In this document: piece after piece, positions 8,411-18,356 of the stretch
How positions within the stretch are numbered: the stretch's first letter is position 1
Layout of the letters: each line of letters opens with the position of its first letter
Source of the DNA: Streptomyces sp. NBC_00341
GTDB lineage: Bacteria; Actinomycetota; Actinomycetes; Streptomycetales; Streptomycetaceae
Assembly (NCBI RefSeq): GCF_041435055.1
Contig: NZ_CP108002.1
Span: forward strand, 8,618,001-8,682,000
Direction of reading: 5' to 3'
DNA: 64,000 nt
Translations under genes and position numbers: made by a program
The notes under the pieces: generated by a model
What the model was told of the DNA's origin: nothing
The model's input: only the letters and a program-made list of their open reading frames with translations
The model's database searches: none

Positions 8411-11400
8411 TCACGCTGACGGGGCGTCCCAGCTGGCAAAATGATGGCTCCCGGAGCCGACCCGGTATACCGCGCAGCCTTCCTCCTCGCGCAGGAACGT
8501 CGCGCGGGCGTGGGCGACGGAGTCCGGGGAGTCCGAGGGGACCCACACCTCGGCGGTCGTGTTGGGAGGTACGGTGCAGCGCAGATCGATGCCGCCCGAG
8601 CGCAGTTTCCACTGGGTGGAGACGGGGCCGTAGACCGAGGCGAACGTGGCGCGGGCCGAGGTGACGTCGCCGCCCGGCCGAGGACGGATGACGATCTCGC
8701 GGAAGCCGGGCCGGCCCGCCGCGATGCCTGCGATGTTCGTGTACATCCACTCACCGACCGAACCGTAGGCGTAGTGGTTGAAGGAGTTCATGTCCGGGGT
8801 CTGGAAGCCGCCGTCGGGCTGGATGGAGTCCCATCGCTCCCACATGGTGGTGGAGCCCTTGTCGATCTGGTAGCCCCAGCTGGGGAACGAGCGCTGCTGG
8901 AGCAGGCGGTAGGCGACATCGGTGTGCCCGGTGTCGGTGAGGACGGGCAGCAGCCTGGGCGTACCGAGGAAGCCCGTCGACAGGTGCCAGTCCTTGGCCT
9001 CGATCAGCGCGACGAGCCGGTCCGCCGCTGCCGTGCGCAGGGTGTCCGGCAGCAGGTCCATCGACAGGGACAGAACGTACGCCGTCTGGGTATCGCCCTT
9101 CACCCGGCCCTCTGCGGTGACGTACGCGGCCTGGAACGCCGTGCGTATCCGTGAGAAGAGGTCGTGGAACGGCGCCGGGTCCTCGCCCAGCTCCGTGGCC
9201 GTCCGGGCCGCGAGGTCGGCACTGTGCGCGAAGTACGCGGTGGCGATGACGTCCTTCGGCGTCTCGTCGGAAACGTTCAGCCAGTCGCCGTAGCCGTCGG
9301 CCGGCCGCAGCAGGCCGTCGCTGTTCTTCTCCAGGTACGTCAGCCAGGCCCGGATGGACGGCCAGGCGTCTTCAAGGACCTGCCGGTCCCCGTACGCCCG
9401 GTACAGCGACCAGGGGACGGTGACGCCCGCGTCGCCCCAGCCGGCCGCGCCGTTGCCGACGTTGCCGACGATGGGGGCCACGTCCGTGAAGGCGCCCTCG
9501 GCGGTCTGGGCGTCGCGCAGGTCCACGAGCCATTTCGTGAGGAAGCGGGCCGACTCCATCGTGTACGCGGCCGTCGGCGCGAAGACGTTGATGTCGCCCG
9601 TCCACCCCAGACGCTCGTCGCGTGCGGGCGTGTCCGTGGGGATGGAGAGGAAGTTGCCGCGCTGGCCCCAGGTGATGTTGCTGTGCAGTTTGTTGAGCAT
9701 GGGGACGTCGGTCTCGAACTCGAAGGTGAACGGGGCGGACGTGTGCATGACGCGACCGGTCAGCGCACCGGCCGGGGGAGTGCTCGGCAGACCGGTGACC
9801 TCGACATAGCGGAACCCGTGGAAGGTGAAGCGCGGTTCGTACGTCTCGGAGCCGCCGCCCTTGAGGACGTAGGTGTCGGTTGCCGCGGCGCTGCGGAGAT
9901 TCGCGGTGTAGACCGTGCCGTCGGGATTGAGGACCTCGGCATGCCGCAGACGCACCGTCGTGCCCGCGTCGCCCGACAGGCGCAGCCGCACCGAGCCGAC
10001 CATGTTCTGGCCCAGGTCGAAGACGAAGACACCCGGCGAGGGCTCGGTCACCTTCCTGGCGGGAAGCTCCTTCGCCACCCGTACCGGGCCGTCCACCTGC
10101 GCGACGATCAGGCGGGGCGCGTCCTCGTCCGCGCCGCTGACCTCGGACCAGGCGCGGTCGTCGAAACCGGGCGAGGTCCAGCCAGGGGTCTCCTCGCGCG
10201 CGTCGTAGGTCTCTCCGCCGAGGAGGTCGGCGGAGAGGATCGGCCCGGCGGCGGCCCGCCAGTCCGTACCGGACGTGATGCGCCTGCTTGTTCCGTCCGT
10301 GAAATCGATCTCCAACTGGGCCAGCAGAGACGGGTGTTCACCATACTGATGGGGCCCGAACATGCCGACACTGCCCGCGTACCACCCCGGCGCCACATAC
10401 GCGCCGATGGCGTTCGCACCGGGCCGCAGGAGCGCGGTGACGTCGTACGTCTGGTACTGGACGCGCTCGCGGTAGTCGGTCCAGCCGGGAGCGAGCTGAT
10501 CGCGCCCCACCCGGCGGCCGTTGAGATGGGCCTCGTACAGGCCGAGAGCCGTCGCGTACAGCCGGGCCCGTGCGACCTTCTTGCGCGGCAGCTCGAACTC
10601 GTGGCGCAGCTGGTTGGCCGCGAACAGGGCCGGAACGACCTTGCCCCACGGTCCGGCTCCCCACGCGGCGGCCTCCTTCGCCGCCGGCCAGCCGCTGTCG
10701 TCGAAGCCGGGCCCGCGCCAGCCGTCGGCGGGCTCCTCGTCCGTCGACTTCCAGGAGGCATCGGTGACGATGCTCTGTTCGCCGGAGGCCGTGCGCAGGG
10801 CGAGTACGGCGATCAGCCCTGCGGCCCCCTCGCTCGCGTTGGCCGCCGAGACCGCGAGGACGTTCGTTCCGGTACGCAGCTGCGCGAGGACGTCGATCAC
10901 CGCGGGTCGGCGCCAGCCGTCGTTGTCGGTCGCCAGGTCCGTATGCGCGACTTCGGTGCCGTTCACGGAGACCGCGTACACGTTGTCCGCGCTGATGGCG
11001 AGGGTCGCCGCGGTGATCCCGTCCGCGAGATCGACGGAGTGCCGGAACCAACGGGTGCCTTCCGGAACGCTGTTGGCCGGGTCCCCCTCGGGATACCAGA
11101 TCCAGGAGCTGTTCTCCAGCGAGGGGGCGTCGGTGAGGGCCGGGGGAGCGGACACCCAGGCGGCGGACCACTCGGCGGGGTCCATGAGGCCGGTCTCCCA
11201 CCATGAAGGCGCGCTCCAGCCGGACTCGCCACCGGCCGTGTCCCATACCCGCACGGACCAGAAGTAACGCGTGCGCGGCTTGAGTCCCGGCCCCGCGTAG
11301 GGGACGAGGACGGACTCGTCGGACATCACCTTTCCGCTGTCCCAGACGTCCGGGTGCGACAGGCCGGCCGCACTGGACGCGACCCGGACCTGATAGGCGC

Positions 11401-11638
11401 TCTGCCGGACGTCCGGTTCGTCCGAGGCGACCGGCCAGCTGAGCCGCGGGTGTTGCGCGTCCAGGCCCAGGGGGTGCGACACGTACTCGACGGTCGGCGC
11501 GGTGACGCGTGACGCACCGCGGCTCACGGGTGCCCGGGAAGGCGCCGGCGTCGGAGCCGCCGCGGCTGGTGCGACTCCGGCTGCTACGGCGCCCACCGTG
11601 GCAGCGGCGCTCGTCAGGATGTTCCGCCTGCTGATCAA
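8411..11638 (-). CDS. Tat-exported GH78 alpha-L-rhamnosidase
   Basis: A secreted enzyme of 1075 residues that should release terminal alpha-L-rhamnose from plant glycosides or rhamnose-containing polysaccharides. The N terminus MISRRNILTSAAATVGAVAAG has the twin arginine of a Tat signal. Order: N-terminal Ig-like and beta-sandwich accessory domains (about 45-450), the (alpha/alpha)6 catalytic barrel (about 620-960) and a C-terminal beta domain. GH78 acidic residues are visible in TDTPARDERLGWTGD and later in TTMWERWDSIQPDG. The promoter region carries a good -35/-10 pair and LacI-type palindromes, so sugar-responsive repression is likely. Confidence 0.9.
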   Translation of the reverse strand: MISRRNILTSAAATVGAVAAGVAPAAAAPTPAPSRAPVSRGASRVTAPTVEYVSHPLGLDAQHPRLSWPVASDEPDVRQSAYQVRVASSAAGLSHPDVWDSGKVMSDESVLVPYAGPGLKPRTRYFWSVRVWDTAGGESGWSAPSWWETGLMDPAEWSAAWVSAPPALTDAPSLENSSWIWYPEGDPANSVPEGTRWFRHSVDLADGITAATLAISADNVYAVSVNGTEVAHTDLATDNDGWRRPAVIDVLAQLRTGTNVLAVSAANASEGAAGLIAVLALRTASGEQSIVTDASWKSTDEEPADGWRGPGFDDSGWPAAKEAAAWGAGPWGKVVPALFAANQLRHEFELPRKKVARARLYATALGLYEAHLNGRRVGRDQLAPGWTDYRERVQYQTYDVTALLRPGANAIGAYVAPGWYAGSVGMFGPHQYGEHPSLLAQLEIDFTDGTSRRITSGTDWRAAAGPILSADLLGGETYDAREETPGWTSPGFDDRAWSEVSGADEDAPRLIVAQVDGPVRVAKELPARKVTEPSPGVFVFDLGQNMVGSVRLRLSGDAGTTVRLRHAEVLNPDGTVYTANLRSAAATDTYVLKGGGSETYEPRFTFHGFRYVEVTGLPSTPPAGALTGRVMHTSAPFTFEFETDVPMLNKLHSNITWGQRGNFLSIPTDTPARDERLGWTGDINVFAPTAAYTMESARFLTKWLVDLRDAQTAEGAFTDVAPIVGNVGNGAAGWGDAGVTVPWSLYRAYGDRQVLEDAWPSIRAWLTYLEKNSDGLLRPADGYGDWLNVSDETPKDVIATAYFAHSADLAARTATELGEDPAPFHDLFSRIRTAFQAAYVTAEGRVKGDTQTAYVLSLSMDLLPDTLRTAAADRLVALIEAKDWHLSTGFLGTPRLLPVLTDTGHTDVAYRLLQQRSFPSWGYQIDKGSTTMWERWDSIQPDGGFQTPDMNSFNHYAYGSVGEWMYTNIAGIAAGRPGFREIVIRPRPGGDVTSARATFASVYGPVSTQWKLRSGGIDLRCTVPPNTTAEVWVPSDSPDSVAHARATFLREEEGCAVYRVGSGSHHFASWDAPSA

Positions 11639-11661
11639 TGCGGCCCCTCACACAGAAGTGA

Positions 11662-11673
11662 TGAATCGATTCA
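11662..11673 (-). promoter_or_regulatory. LacI-type operator in the GH78 leader
   Basis: TGAATCGATTCA is a perfect 12-bp palindrome with the central CG typical of LacI-family operators. It sits 24-35 bases before the rhamnosidase start and just downstream of the predicted transcription start, where a bound repressor would block elongation. No lacI gene lies in the window. Confidence 0.6.
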
Positions 11674-11690
11674 CAGAGTGGACGTAGCTG

Positions 11691-11719
11691 AACGTAGGGG
11701 CGCGTAAGGTGTGGGTCAA
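11691..11719 (-). promoter_or_regulatory. Promoter of the GH78 rhamnosidase gene
   Basis: On the minus strand TTGACC (11719-11714) is followed after exactly 17 bases by TACGTT (11696-11691), a good housekeeping-sigma match. It implies a leader of about 45 bases that contains the 11662-11673 palindrome. Confidence 0.55.
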
Positions 11720-11800
11720 TGAGCGTGCAGGGAGTTTCTTGACGGAGCCTTGATTGGGCGCGCGTCGCTCATGTCCGCTGCTGTATACGTGAGTTCACCG

Positions 11801-11816
11801 ATTGAACGGTTTCAAT
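11801..11816. promoter_or_regulatory. Second LacI-like palindrome
   Basis: Arms ATTGAA and TTCAAT flank the centre CGGT. This resembles LacI-family sites but is about 85 bases upstream of the GH78 -35 box, so it would be an auxiliary site. It is also close to the DUF1707 stop codon. Nothing else was found in this 211-base gap. Confidence 0.4.
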
Positions 11817-11849
11817 CGATCAGAGGTCTGTAGCAGCCAAGGCTGCGGC

Positions 11850-12485
11850 TCAGCGGCCGGGCTGACCGGGTGTGCGACGCAACCGCTCCGAGAGCTTCCG
11901 TCGCGGGGGCCGGGCGGTGAAGTCGCCGCCGCGGGACTGTCCGGCCACGAGCACCCGCAGGGCGGTGGGAACGTCGGCCTCCGACGCCGGGCGGATCTTG
12001 ATATCGCCACTGCTGCGTTCGAGGCCGTCCGCGTCGACCACGATCCCGGGCCTGGTCACCAGGATCAGATTCCCCCCGATCCGCAGGTCGACATCGATAT
12101 GCAAGGTGCTGTGGGTGATCAGCGCCTCGGTGAAGTCGAGCTTCGCGTCGCAGAACATCAGGCGGATCTCCATACGGCGCGGAACCAGCCAGCGTCCGGT
12201 GCGTGAGACATCACCGAACCGCTGGTCGATCCGGACCAGATCCTTGGCCTGCGGAGGCATCCCTTCCGAGGGCAGGTCGGCGGTCAGCCGGGCCAGCTCG
12301 CCGGCGGTGCGGGCGGACAGTGCCGCGTCCAGGCGCTCGTCGAGCTCGGCGGCGGTGAGCCGGCCGTCGCCCGCGGCGACCTGGAGGATTTCCACGACCT
12401 GGTCCCGGTCCCGGTCCGATGCCCGCATGTCGGGCCTCGCGCTGGATCCGGAAGAGTCGCCCGTCGGCCTGAGTTCACCCGTCAT
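11850..12485 (-). CDS. DUF1707 (SHOCT-like) domain protein
   Basis: A 211-residue protein with the N-terminal DUF1707 domain: DMRASDRDRDQVVEILQVAAGDGRLTAAELDERLDAAL, seen here as RASDRDRDQVVEIL and GRLTAAELDERL. These small helical domains are common at the N terminus of actinobacterial envelope or stress proteins. The C-terminal half is beta-rich with repeating polar/hydrophobic alternation (MEIRLMFCDAKLDFTEALI, DVDLRIGGNLILVTRPGIVV), like the DUF2154/LiaF-type beta-helical domain. No transmembrane segment is present. ATG 12485 was preferred to a longer frame because DUF1707 starts soon after it. The function is unknown. Confidence 0.75.
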   Translation of the reverse strand: MTGELRPTGDSSGSSARPDMRASDRDRDQVVEILQVAAGDGRLTAAELDERLDAALSARTAGELARLTADLPSEGMPPQAKDLVRIDQRFGDVSRTGRWLVPRRMEIRLMFCDAKLDFTEALITHSTLHIDVDLRIGGNLILVTRPGIVVDADGLERSSGDIKIRPASEADVPTALRVLVAGQSRGGDFTARPPRRKLSERLRRTPGQPGR

Positions 12486-12647
12486 ACCGGCATTCTGGTG
12501 CACCGCCCGGAGCGCCGCAACGCCGACGATCACACTCCTGCCAAGTCACGTCGACGTCTCGAACGCAGAGCCGCGGCCCGTCGGATCCGGCGGCCGGGCG
12601 GTCGCGGCCGTCGGTCCGGGCGGGCACGTCTGGATCGGGACGCCTCG

Positions 12648-14399
12648 CTAACCGGGGAGGGCCCAGACCTGGTTCTGCTGGTTGGGGCGGGAGTTGGCGC
12701 AGGTGTTGACGATCAGGGGATCGCCGTCGGTGGTCCGTGAGGCGTAGGCGTCGAGGCAGCGTCCGGGCGCTCCGGCGTTCTCCAGGTAGCCGTTGCGCTT
12801 GTACGTCCACTTCTGGGTGGCGCTGCCGTCGCAGGGGCTGAGCACGGCCCAGTAGCCGGTGTACGCGCTGTCGCTCCGGTGTTTCGCGTCGAGGCAGTTG
12901 CCCAGGGTGCGGACGGTGCCGTCGCCCGGCAGGGTCCAGCGCTGGTTGGCGCCGGCGTTGCAGCTGTACAGGACGACCGGGTTGCCCGATGCCGTACCCG
13001 CGCCGCTGTCGTCGACGCACTTCCCGCCGATGCCGGTGATCTGGCCGGTGGGCTGCTGGCCGGTGCAGCCCGCGCCGGGAGTCACGCGGAAGACGGCCGT
13101 GCCGTGCGGGGGCACGGTGGCGCCGATGGCGGACGTGGTCGAAGTGGCCCCGGTCCAGAGGTCCTTGACCGAGACGGAACAGCCGTCGCCGCCCAGGAAG
13201 CCGATATCGGCCGGTGTCGTGCTCGCCCGTACGGCCGTGGAGCCGCGGTTCAGGAGGGACACGGCGCGGTCACCGTTGGCCAGCGGCCGGGCCAGCACGT
13301 CGACGGTGCCGTCGCGGGAGACGATTCCGGCCTGTCGCCCGAGGGGGTCCTGGTCGATGGCGATGATGTCCGCGTTGCCCACCGTGGCGAGGGATTCGGG
13401 GCTGAGGGAGGTGACGTCCGTGCTGAGGATCAGCGGCGAGGCCATCATCGACCAGAGAGCGAACTGGGACCTGGACTCCTCGTCGGTGAGGGCCTCGCCG
13501 GGGATGAGGAAGTCCGGGTCGTTCCAGCTGCCGGGCGCGGCATAGCGTGAGAGCGGTGAGTTGTAGGCGTACTGCGCCATGACTCCGGCACCGTTGGTGT
13601 CCTTGTCCCAGGCGGATCCGCCCATGTTGTGCATCTTGACGTCGTAGCCCCCGCGCCAGAGCTGCCCGCTCTTCGAGGCCCCGTCGATCACGTCGTACCA
13701 GTCGGACAGATCGGACGCGCCGATGTAGAAGTACGCGGGGGACGACTCGGAGAACACCATGTCGCGCCCCGAGGCGTTGGCCTTCATCGCGGCGGCGAAG
13801 TCGTCGTAGGCCGAGATGTATCCCGCAGCGCTGCTCGCGGAGGACGGCATGTTGCAGCCGTCGAGCTTGATGAAGTCCACGCCCCAGGAGGCGAAGAGGT
13901 CAGCGTCCTGCTGGAAGTGGCCCCAGCTGCCCGGGAAGCCGCCGCAGGTCGTCGTGCCGATGTCGCCGTAGATGCCGAACTTGAGCCCCATCGAGTGCAG
14001 TTGGGTCCCGAGGTCCGCCATGCCGCCCGGGAACTTGCTCGTGTCGGCGGTGAGACCGCCGTCGGCGTCACGCGCCATGGTGCTCCAGCAGTCGTCGACG
14101 GTGACGGTGTCGTAGCCCTTCGCGGCGAGGCCGGTATCCACGAGCGCCTGGGCCTGATCGAGGATCAGCCGGCGGCTCGGACCCTGGTCCCCGCTGTTCG
14201 GCACGTTGGTTCCGCAGCCGTAGCGCGCCCAGTTGTTGAACCCCATGGGGGGTGTGAGTGCGAGCGGGGTGCCGTTCGGGCTGGTCGCCGTGGGGGACGC
14301 CTCTGCCGTCGGTGCGGTCACGGTGCCTGCCAGCGCGACGGTGGCGGCTACGGCGGTCAGGATCGTCTTCCACGCATGGAGTCGTTGGGTTCTCTTCAT
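12648..14399 (-). CDS. Secreted GH27 alpha-galactosidase with ricin-type lectin domain
   Basis: A secreted glycosidase of 583 residues, expected to remove alpha-D-galactose (possibly beta-L-arabinopyranose) from plant polysaccharides. A signal peptide (KTILTAVAATVALAG) precedes the GH27 barrel: PPMGFNNWARYGC, TVTVDDCW, KFGIYGDIGTTTC, then FIKLDGCN with the nucleophile aspartate, and SWNDPDFL. A C-terminal beta-trefoil (CBM13, about residues 455-583) has three QxW-type repeats, NQRWT, TQKWT and NQVWA. The start at ATG 14399 places the basic signal peptide correctly; frames extending to 14510 have no such feature. It is divergent from the GH87 gene. Confidence 0.9.
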   Translation of the reverse strand: MKRTQRLHAWKTILTAVAATVALAGTVTAPTAEASPTATSPNGTPLALTPPMGFNNWARYGCGTNVPNSGDQGPSRRLILDQAQALVDTGLAAKGYDTVTVDDCWSTMARDADGGLTADTSKFPGGMADLGTQLHSMGLKFGIYGDIGTTTCGGFPGSWGHFQQDADLFASWGVDFIKLDGCNMPSSASSAAGYISAYDDFAAAMKANASGRDMVFSESSPAYFYIGASDLSDWYDVIDGASKSGQLWRGGYDVKMHNMGGSAWDKDTNGAGVMAQYAYNSPLSRYAAPGSWNDPDFLIPGEALTDEESRSQFALWSMMASPLILSTDVTSLSPESLATVGNADIIAIDQDPLGRQAGIVSRDGTVDVLARPLANGDRAVSLLNRGSTAVRASTTPADIGFLGGDGCSVSVKDLWTGATSTTSAIGATVPPHGTAVFRVTPGAGCTGQQPTGQITGIGGKCVDDSGAGTASGNPVVLYSCNAGANQRWTLPGDGTVRTLGNCLDAKHRSDSAYTGYWAVLSPCDGSATQKWTYKRNGYLENAGAPGRCLDAYASRTTDGDPLIVNTCANSRPNQQNQVWALPG

Positions 14400-14925
14400 G
14401 ACGGTGCCGGTACTCCTACCACTCGGCTTGAGCATGACAAAGATAGGAGCTGTTAGTGCAATGCATGAGCCGGTGCATGTCAAGAGATGCTCGAAATCAT
14501 GATGAGTCAATCAAATTCGATCACAAGTGACCTGACACCTCGTGATGTCGGGTGACCGTGCGCAGATTCATCGCACTGAGATCCGATGTATGGCCCACCG
14601 GTGGGTCGGTGGTAGGCGCAGCCGGGTGCCTGCGGCGGTGAGTGACGATGCGAGAACCGTTGACAAAAGCGTGACCTGCTAGAAACCTGTCACCTCAACG
14701 CCGCAAAAAGTTGACCAGATCACTCAAAATACTAGGCAATGAGCGTGAGTTTTCCGGCAGGTGGCTCGCTCTCCCTTCTGCCGGCGTACCTGATCGTCCC
14801 TCCATCGGTGCACCGGCAGCCCACACCCCGGCCCTGACCGACCGCATGACGCACCGCGCGTCGTGCGGTCGGTGACGCGTCGTCGTGCCCTCCCGGTCCC
14901 GCAGCCCCACGGAACAGAGGACAGC
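14400..14925. other. Divergent intergenic region between the GH27 and GH87 genes
   Basis: This 526-base gap has no credible gene. On the minus strand TTGACA (14483-14478) is followed after 17 bases by TGCACT, a candidate GH27 promoter with a perfect -35 and a weak -10. On the plus strand TTGACA occurs at 14660-14665 but without a well-spaced -10. The 14461-14478 stretch holds ATGCA and TGCAT arms that could be an operator over the GH27 promoter. Confidence 0.4.
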
Positions 14926-17900
14926 ATGAGATGGAAGCAATTCAGCTGGCGGCTCCTCATCGGCGCGGTGACAGCCGCACTGATGACGGTCGGAATCCTG
15001 CCGGTCACGGCCTCGGCGGCCGTATCGGGTCCCGACCTCGCCCTCGGTAAGCAGGCGACAGCCAGCGCATCGAGCGGTGCCTACTCGGCGTCGAACGTCA
15101 CCGACGGCAGCCAGCAGACGTACTGGGAGAGCCCGGGGACGTTCCCGCAGTGGGTGCGGATCGACCTCGGGGCCCGGTTCGACGTGGACCAGGTGGTGCT
15201 GAAGCTGCCGAACACCTGGGAGGCGCGGACCCAGACGCTCGCCGTCCAGGGCAGCGGCGACGGCAGCAGCTACAGCACGCTGTCCGCGTCGGCCGCGCGG
15301 GTGTTCACACCATCGGCGGGCAACACCGTCACCATCGGCCTCACCGCGAAGCAGACGCGCTACATCCGGGTGCAGGTGACGGCGAACACCGGCTGGAACG
15401 CCGCACAGCTCTCCCAGGTGGAGGTCTACGGGACGAGCGGGGGCGACGACCCCGGCCCGCCGGTGACCGTCGGTTCCAATCTGGCACTGAACAAGCCGAT
15501 CGCGGCCTCCTCGTCCACGCAGAACTTCGTGGCGGCCAACGCCAATGACGACAAGACCGGCACGTACTGGGAGTCGAACGGCTACCCCTCGACGCTCACG
15601 GTGAAGCTCGGCGCGGACGCCGACCTCGAAGCCGTCGTCGTCAAGCTCTCCCCGGACCAGGCCTGGGCGGCCCGCACCCAGGGTCTCCAGGTCCTCGGCC
15701 GCTCCCAGTCCGCCACCGGCTTCACCTCGCTGAAGGACCGGGCCGACTACGCGTTCAGTCCCACCGGCAACGAGAACACGGTGACGATCCCGGTGACCGG
15801 CCGGTACGCCGACGTCCAGCTCAAGTTCTTCTCCAACACCGGCGCTCCCGGTGCCCAGGTCGCCGAGATCCAGGTCGTCGGCACCGCCGCGCCCAACCCG
15901 GACCTGACCGTCTCCGAACTGAAGTGGTCGCCTGCCTCGCCCTCCGAGGGCGACGACGTCACCGTGACCGCCACCGTACGCAACACGGGTACGGCGCCGG
16001 CCGCAGCGACGACGGTCGATGTCAGCCTGGAAGGCGTGGTGGCCGGCAGCGCACCGGTGAGCGCCCTCGCAGCCGGTGCGTCGGACACCGTCTCCGTCGA
16101 TGTCGGCAAGCGGCCGATGGGCACGTACAGCGTCTCGGCCGCGGTCGACCCGACCGACACGGTCATCGAGCAGGACAACACCAACAACAGCCGTACCGCT
16201 GCTTCGAAGCTCGTGGTCTCGCAGAGCCCCGGCCCCGACCTGGAGGTCGTCGGCATCACCTCCAGCCCGACTAATCCCGCGGTGGGCTCCGCCGTCACGT
16301 TCACCGTGTCCGTACACAACCGCGGAACCACCGCTGTGAGCGCGCCGACGGTCACCCGTCTTCTCGTCGAGAGCACCACGCTGAACGGTACGACCGGCGC
16401 GGTCCCCGCCGGATCCACGGTCACCGTGCCGATCAGCGGGAGCTGGACCGCGAAGAGCGGTGGCGCGAACCTGACCGCGACCGCGGACGCGACCGGCACG
16501 GTCGCCGAGACGAACGAGAACAACAACGTCTACTCCCGCTCCATCGTCGTCGGTCGGGGCGCCGCGGTTCCGTACACCGAGTACGAGGCGGAGAAGGGCG
16601 ACTACCGGGGCACGTTGCTGACCTCTGACAAGAAGCGCACCTTCGGCCACACCAACTTCGCCACCGAGTCCTCCGGCCGCCAGTCCGTGCGGCTCAACAC
16701 CACCGGAGAGTACGTCGAGGTCACCTCGACCGTCCCGTCCAACTCCATCGTGGTCCGCAACTCCATCCCCGACGCCGCGGGCGGCGGCGGGTCGGAGGCC
16801 ACGCTCAGCCTGTACGTCAACGGCACCTTCGCCCGCAAGCTGACCCTCTCCTCCAAGCACAGCTGGCTCTACGGCGACACGGACAGCCCCGAGGGCCTGA
16901 CCAACCGGCCCGGCGGTGACGCCCGCCGGATGTTCGACGAGTCCAACGCACTGCTGGGCCAGACCTACCCCGCGGGGACGAAGTTCCGGCTCCAGCGTGA
17001 CGCGGGCGACTCGGCGTCCTTCTACATCGTTGACCTCGTCGACCTGGAGCAGGTGGCACCGGCGATCGCACAGCCGGCCGGATGCACCTCGATCACCACC
17101 TACGGAGCCGTCCCGAACGACGGGATCGATGACACGGACGCCATCCAGCGGGCCGTGACGGCGAACCAGAACGGTGACATCGGCTGCGTGTGGATTCCGC
17201 CGGGGCAGTGGCGGCAGGAGCAGAAGATCCTCACCGACGACCCGTTGAACCGGGGCCAGTACAACCAGGTGGGCATCAGTGACGTCACGATCCGCGGTGC
17301 CGGGATGTGGCACTCGCAGCTGTACACGCTGACCGCGCCGCAGGACGCGGGCGGCATCAACCACCCGCACGAGGGGAACTTCGGCTTCGACATCGACGAC
17401 AACACCAAGATCTCGGACATCGCGATCTTCGGTTCCGGCACCATCCGGGGCGGTGACGGCAACGCCGAGGGCGGCGTCGGTCTCAACGGCCGCTTCGGCA
17501 AGGACACCAAGATCACCAATGTGTGGCTGGAGCACGCGAACGTCGGCGTGTGGGTCGGCCGCGACTACGACAACATCCCGGACCTCTGGGGACCCGGTGA
17601 CGGTGTCGAGTTCACCGGGATGCGGATTCGCAACACCTACGCGGACGGCATCAACTTCGCCAACGGGACCCGCAACTCTACGGTGTTCAACTCCTCCTTC
17701 AGGAACACCGGGGACGACTCGCTCGCCGTGTGGTCGAGCAAGTACGTGAAGAACCCGTCGGTGGACGTCGGCCACGACAACCACTTCCGCAACAACACGA
17801 TCCAGCTGCCCTGGCGGGCCAACGGCATCGCGGTCTACGGCGGCTACGGCAACACGATCGAGAACAACATCGTCTCCGACACCATGAACTACCCCGGCAT

Positions 17901-18324
17901 CATGCTGGCGACGGACCACGATCCGCTGCCGTTCTCCGGGGAGACGCTGATCGCCAACAACGAGCTCTTCCGTACGGGCGGCGCGTTCTGGGGCGAGGCC
18001 CAGGAGTTCGGGGCCATCACACTGTTCGCGTCCGGTCAGGACATTCCGGGCGTCACGATCCGGGACACCGACATCCACGACTCGACCTACGACGGCATCC
18101 AGTTCAAGTCGGGCGGCGGGTCCGTGCCCGGCGCGAAGATCTCGAACGTCCACATCGACAATTCCGTCAACGGGTCGGGAATCCTGGCCATGGGAGGGGC
18201 CAGGGGAAGTGCGACTCTGACCGATGTGACCATCAGCGGCTCGGCCGACGGCGATGTCGTGGTCGAACCCGGTTCACAGTTCGTCATCAACGGCAGCGCC
18301 GGTGAGGCGTCCGCCAAGAAGTAG
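14926..18324 (+). CDS. Secreted multidomain GH87 alpha-1,3-glucanase / mycodextranase
   Basis: A 1132-residue secreted enzyme predicted to cut alpha-1,3-linked glucan (mutan, fungal wall glucan) or nigeran. Order: signal peptide (to about 33), two discoidin-like carbohydrate-binding domains (about 35-170 and 180-325), two CARDB-like Ig domains (about 327-425 and 440-545), a CBM35-like domain (about 550-705), then a parallel beta-helix (about 715-1120). GH87 uses three aspartates spaced D, D+23, D+24; here YADGIN gives D907 and NTGDDS gives D930 and D931, the same spacing. ATG 14926 is preceded by an AGAGGA-type site and the basic part of the signal peptide. The end faces a strong hairpin. Confidence 0.85.
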   Translation: MRWKQFSWRLLIGAVTAALMTVGILPVTASAAVSGPDLALGKQATASASSGAYSASNVTDGSQQTYWESPGTFPQWVRIDLGARFDVDQVVLKLPNTWEARTQTLAVQGSGDGSSYSTLSASAARVFTPSAGNTVTIGLTAKQTRYIRVQVTANTGWNAAQLSQVEVYGTSGGDDPGPPVTVGSNLALNKPIAASSSTQNFVAANANDDKTGTYWESNGYPSTLTVKLGADADLEAVVVKLSPDQAWAARTQGLQVLGRSQSATGFTSLKDRADYAFSPTGNENTVTIPVTGRYADVQLKFFSNTGAPGAQVAEIQVVGTAAPNPDLTVSELKWSPASPSEGDDVTVTATVRNTGTAPAAATTVDVSLEGVVAGSAPVSALAAGASDTVSVDVGKRPMGTYSVSAAVDPTDTVIEQDNTNNSRTAASKLVVSQSPGPDLEVVGITSSPTNPAVGSAVTFTVSVHNRGTTAVSAPTVTRLLVESTTLNGTTGAVPAGSTVTVPISGSWTAKSGGANLTATADATGTVAETNENNNVYSRSIVVGRGAAVPYTEYEAEKGDYRGTLLTSDKKRTFGHTNFATESSGRQSVRLNTTGEYVEVTSTVPSNSIVVRNSIPDAAGGGGSEATLSLYVNGTFARKLTLSSKHSWLYGDTDSPEGLTNRPGGDARRMFDESNALLGQTYPAGTKFRLQRDAGDSASFYIVDLVDLEQVAPAIAQPAGCTSITTYGAVPNDGIDDTDAIQRAVTANQNGDIGCVWIPPGQWRQEQKILTDDPLNRGQYNQVGISDVTIRGAGMWHSQLYTLTAPQDAGGINHPHEGNFGFDIDDNTKISDIAIFGSGTIRGGDGNAEGGVGLNGRFGKDTKITNVWLEHANVGVWVGRDYDNIPDLWGPGDGVEFTGMRIRNTYADGINFANGTRNSTVFNSSFRNTGDDSLAVWSSKYVKNPSVDVGHDNHFRNNTIQLPWRANGIAVYGGYGNTIENNIVSDTMNYPGIMLATDHDPLPFSGETLIANNELFRTGGAFWGEAQEFGAITLFASGQDIPGVTIRDTDIHDSTYDGIQFKSGGGSVPGAKISNVHIDNSVNGSGILAMGGARGSATLTDVTISGSADGDVVVEPGSQFVINGSAGEASAKK

Positions 18325-18356
18325 CTCCGGTCCCGTACCGGACACGACCCGGCCTC

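Noticed and set aside
14695..18153. Open frame of over 1100 codons antisense to the GH87 gene
   Set aside because: Arg/Gly/Val-rich low-complexity product with no motif; it arises from GC-rich third positions of the real gene.
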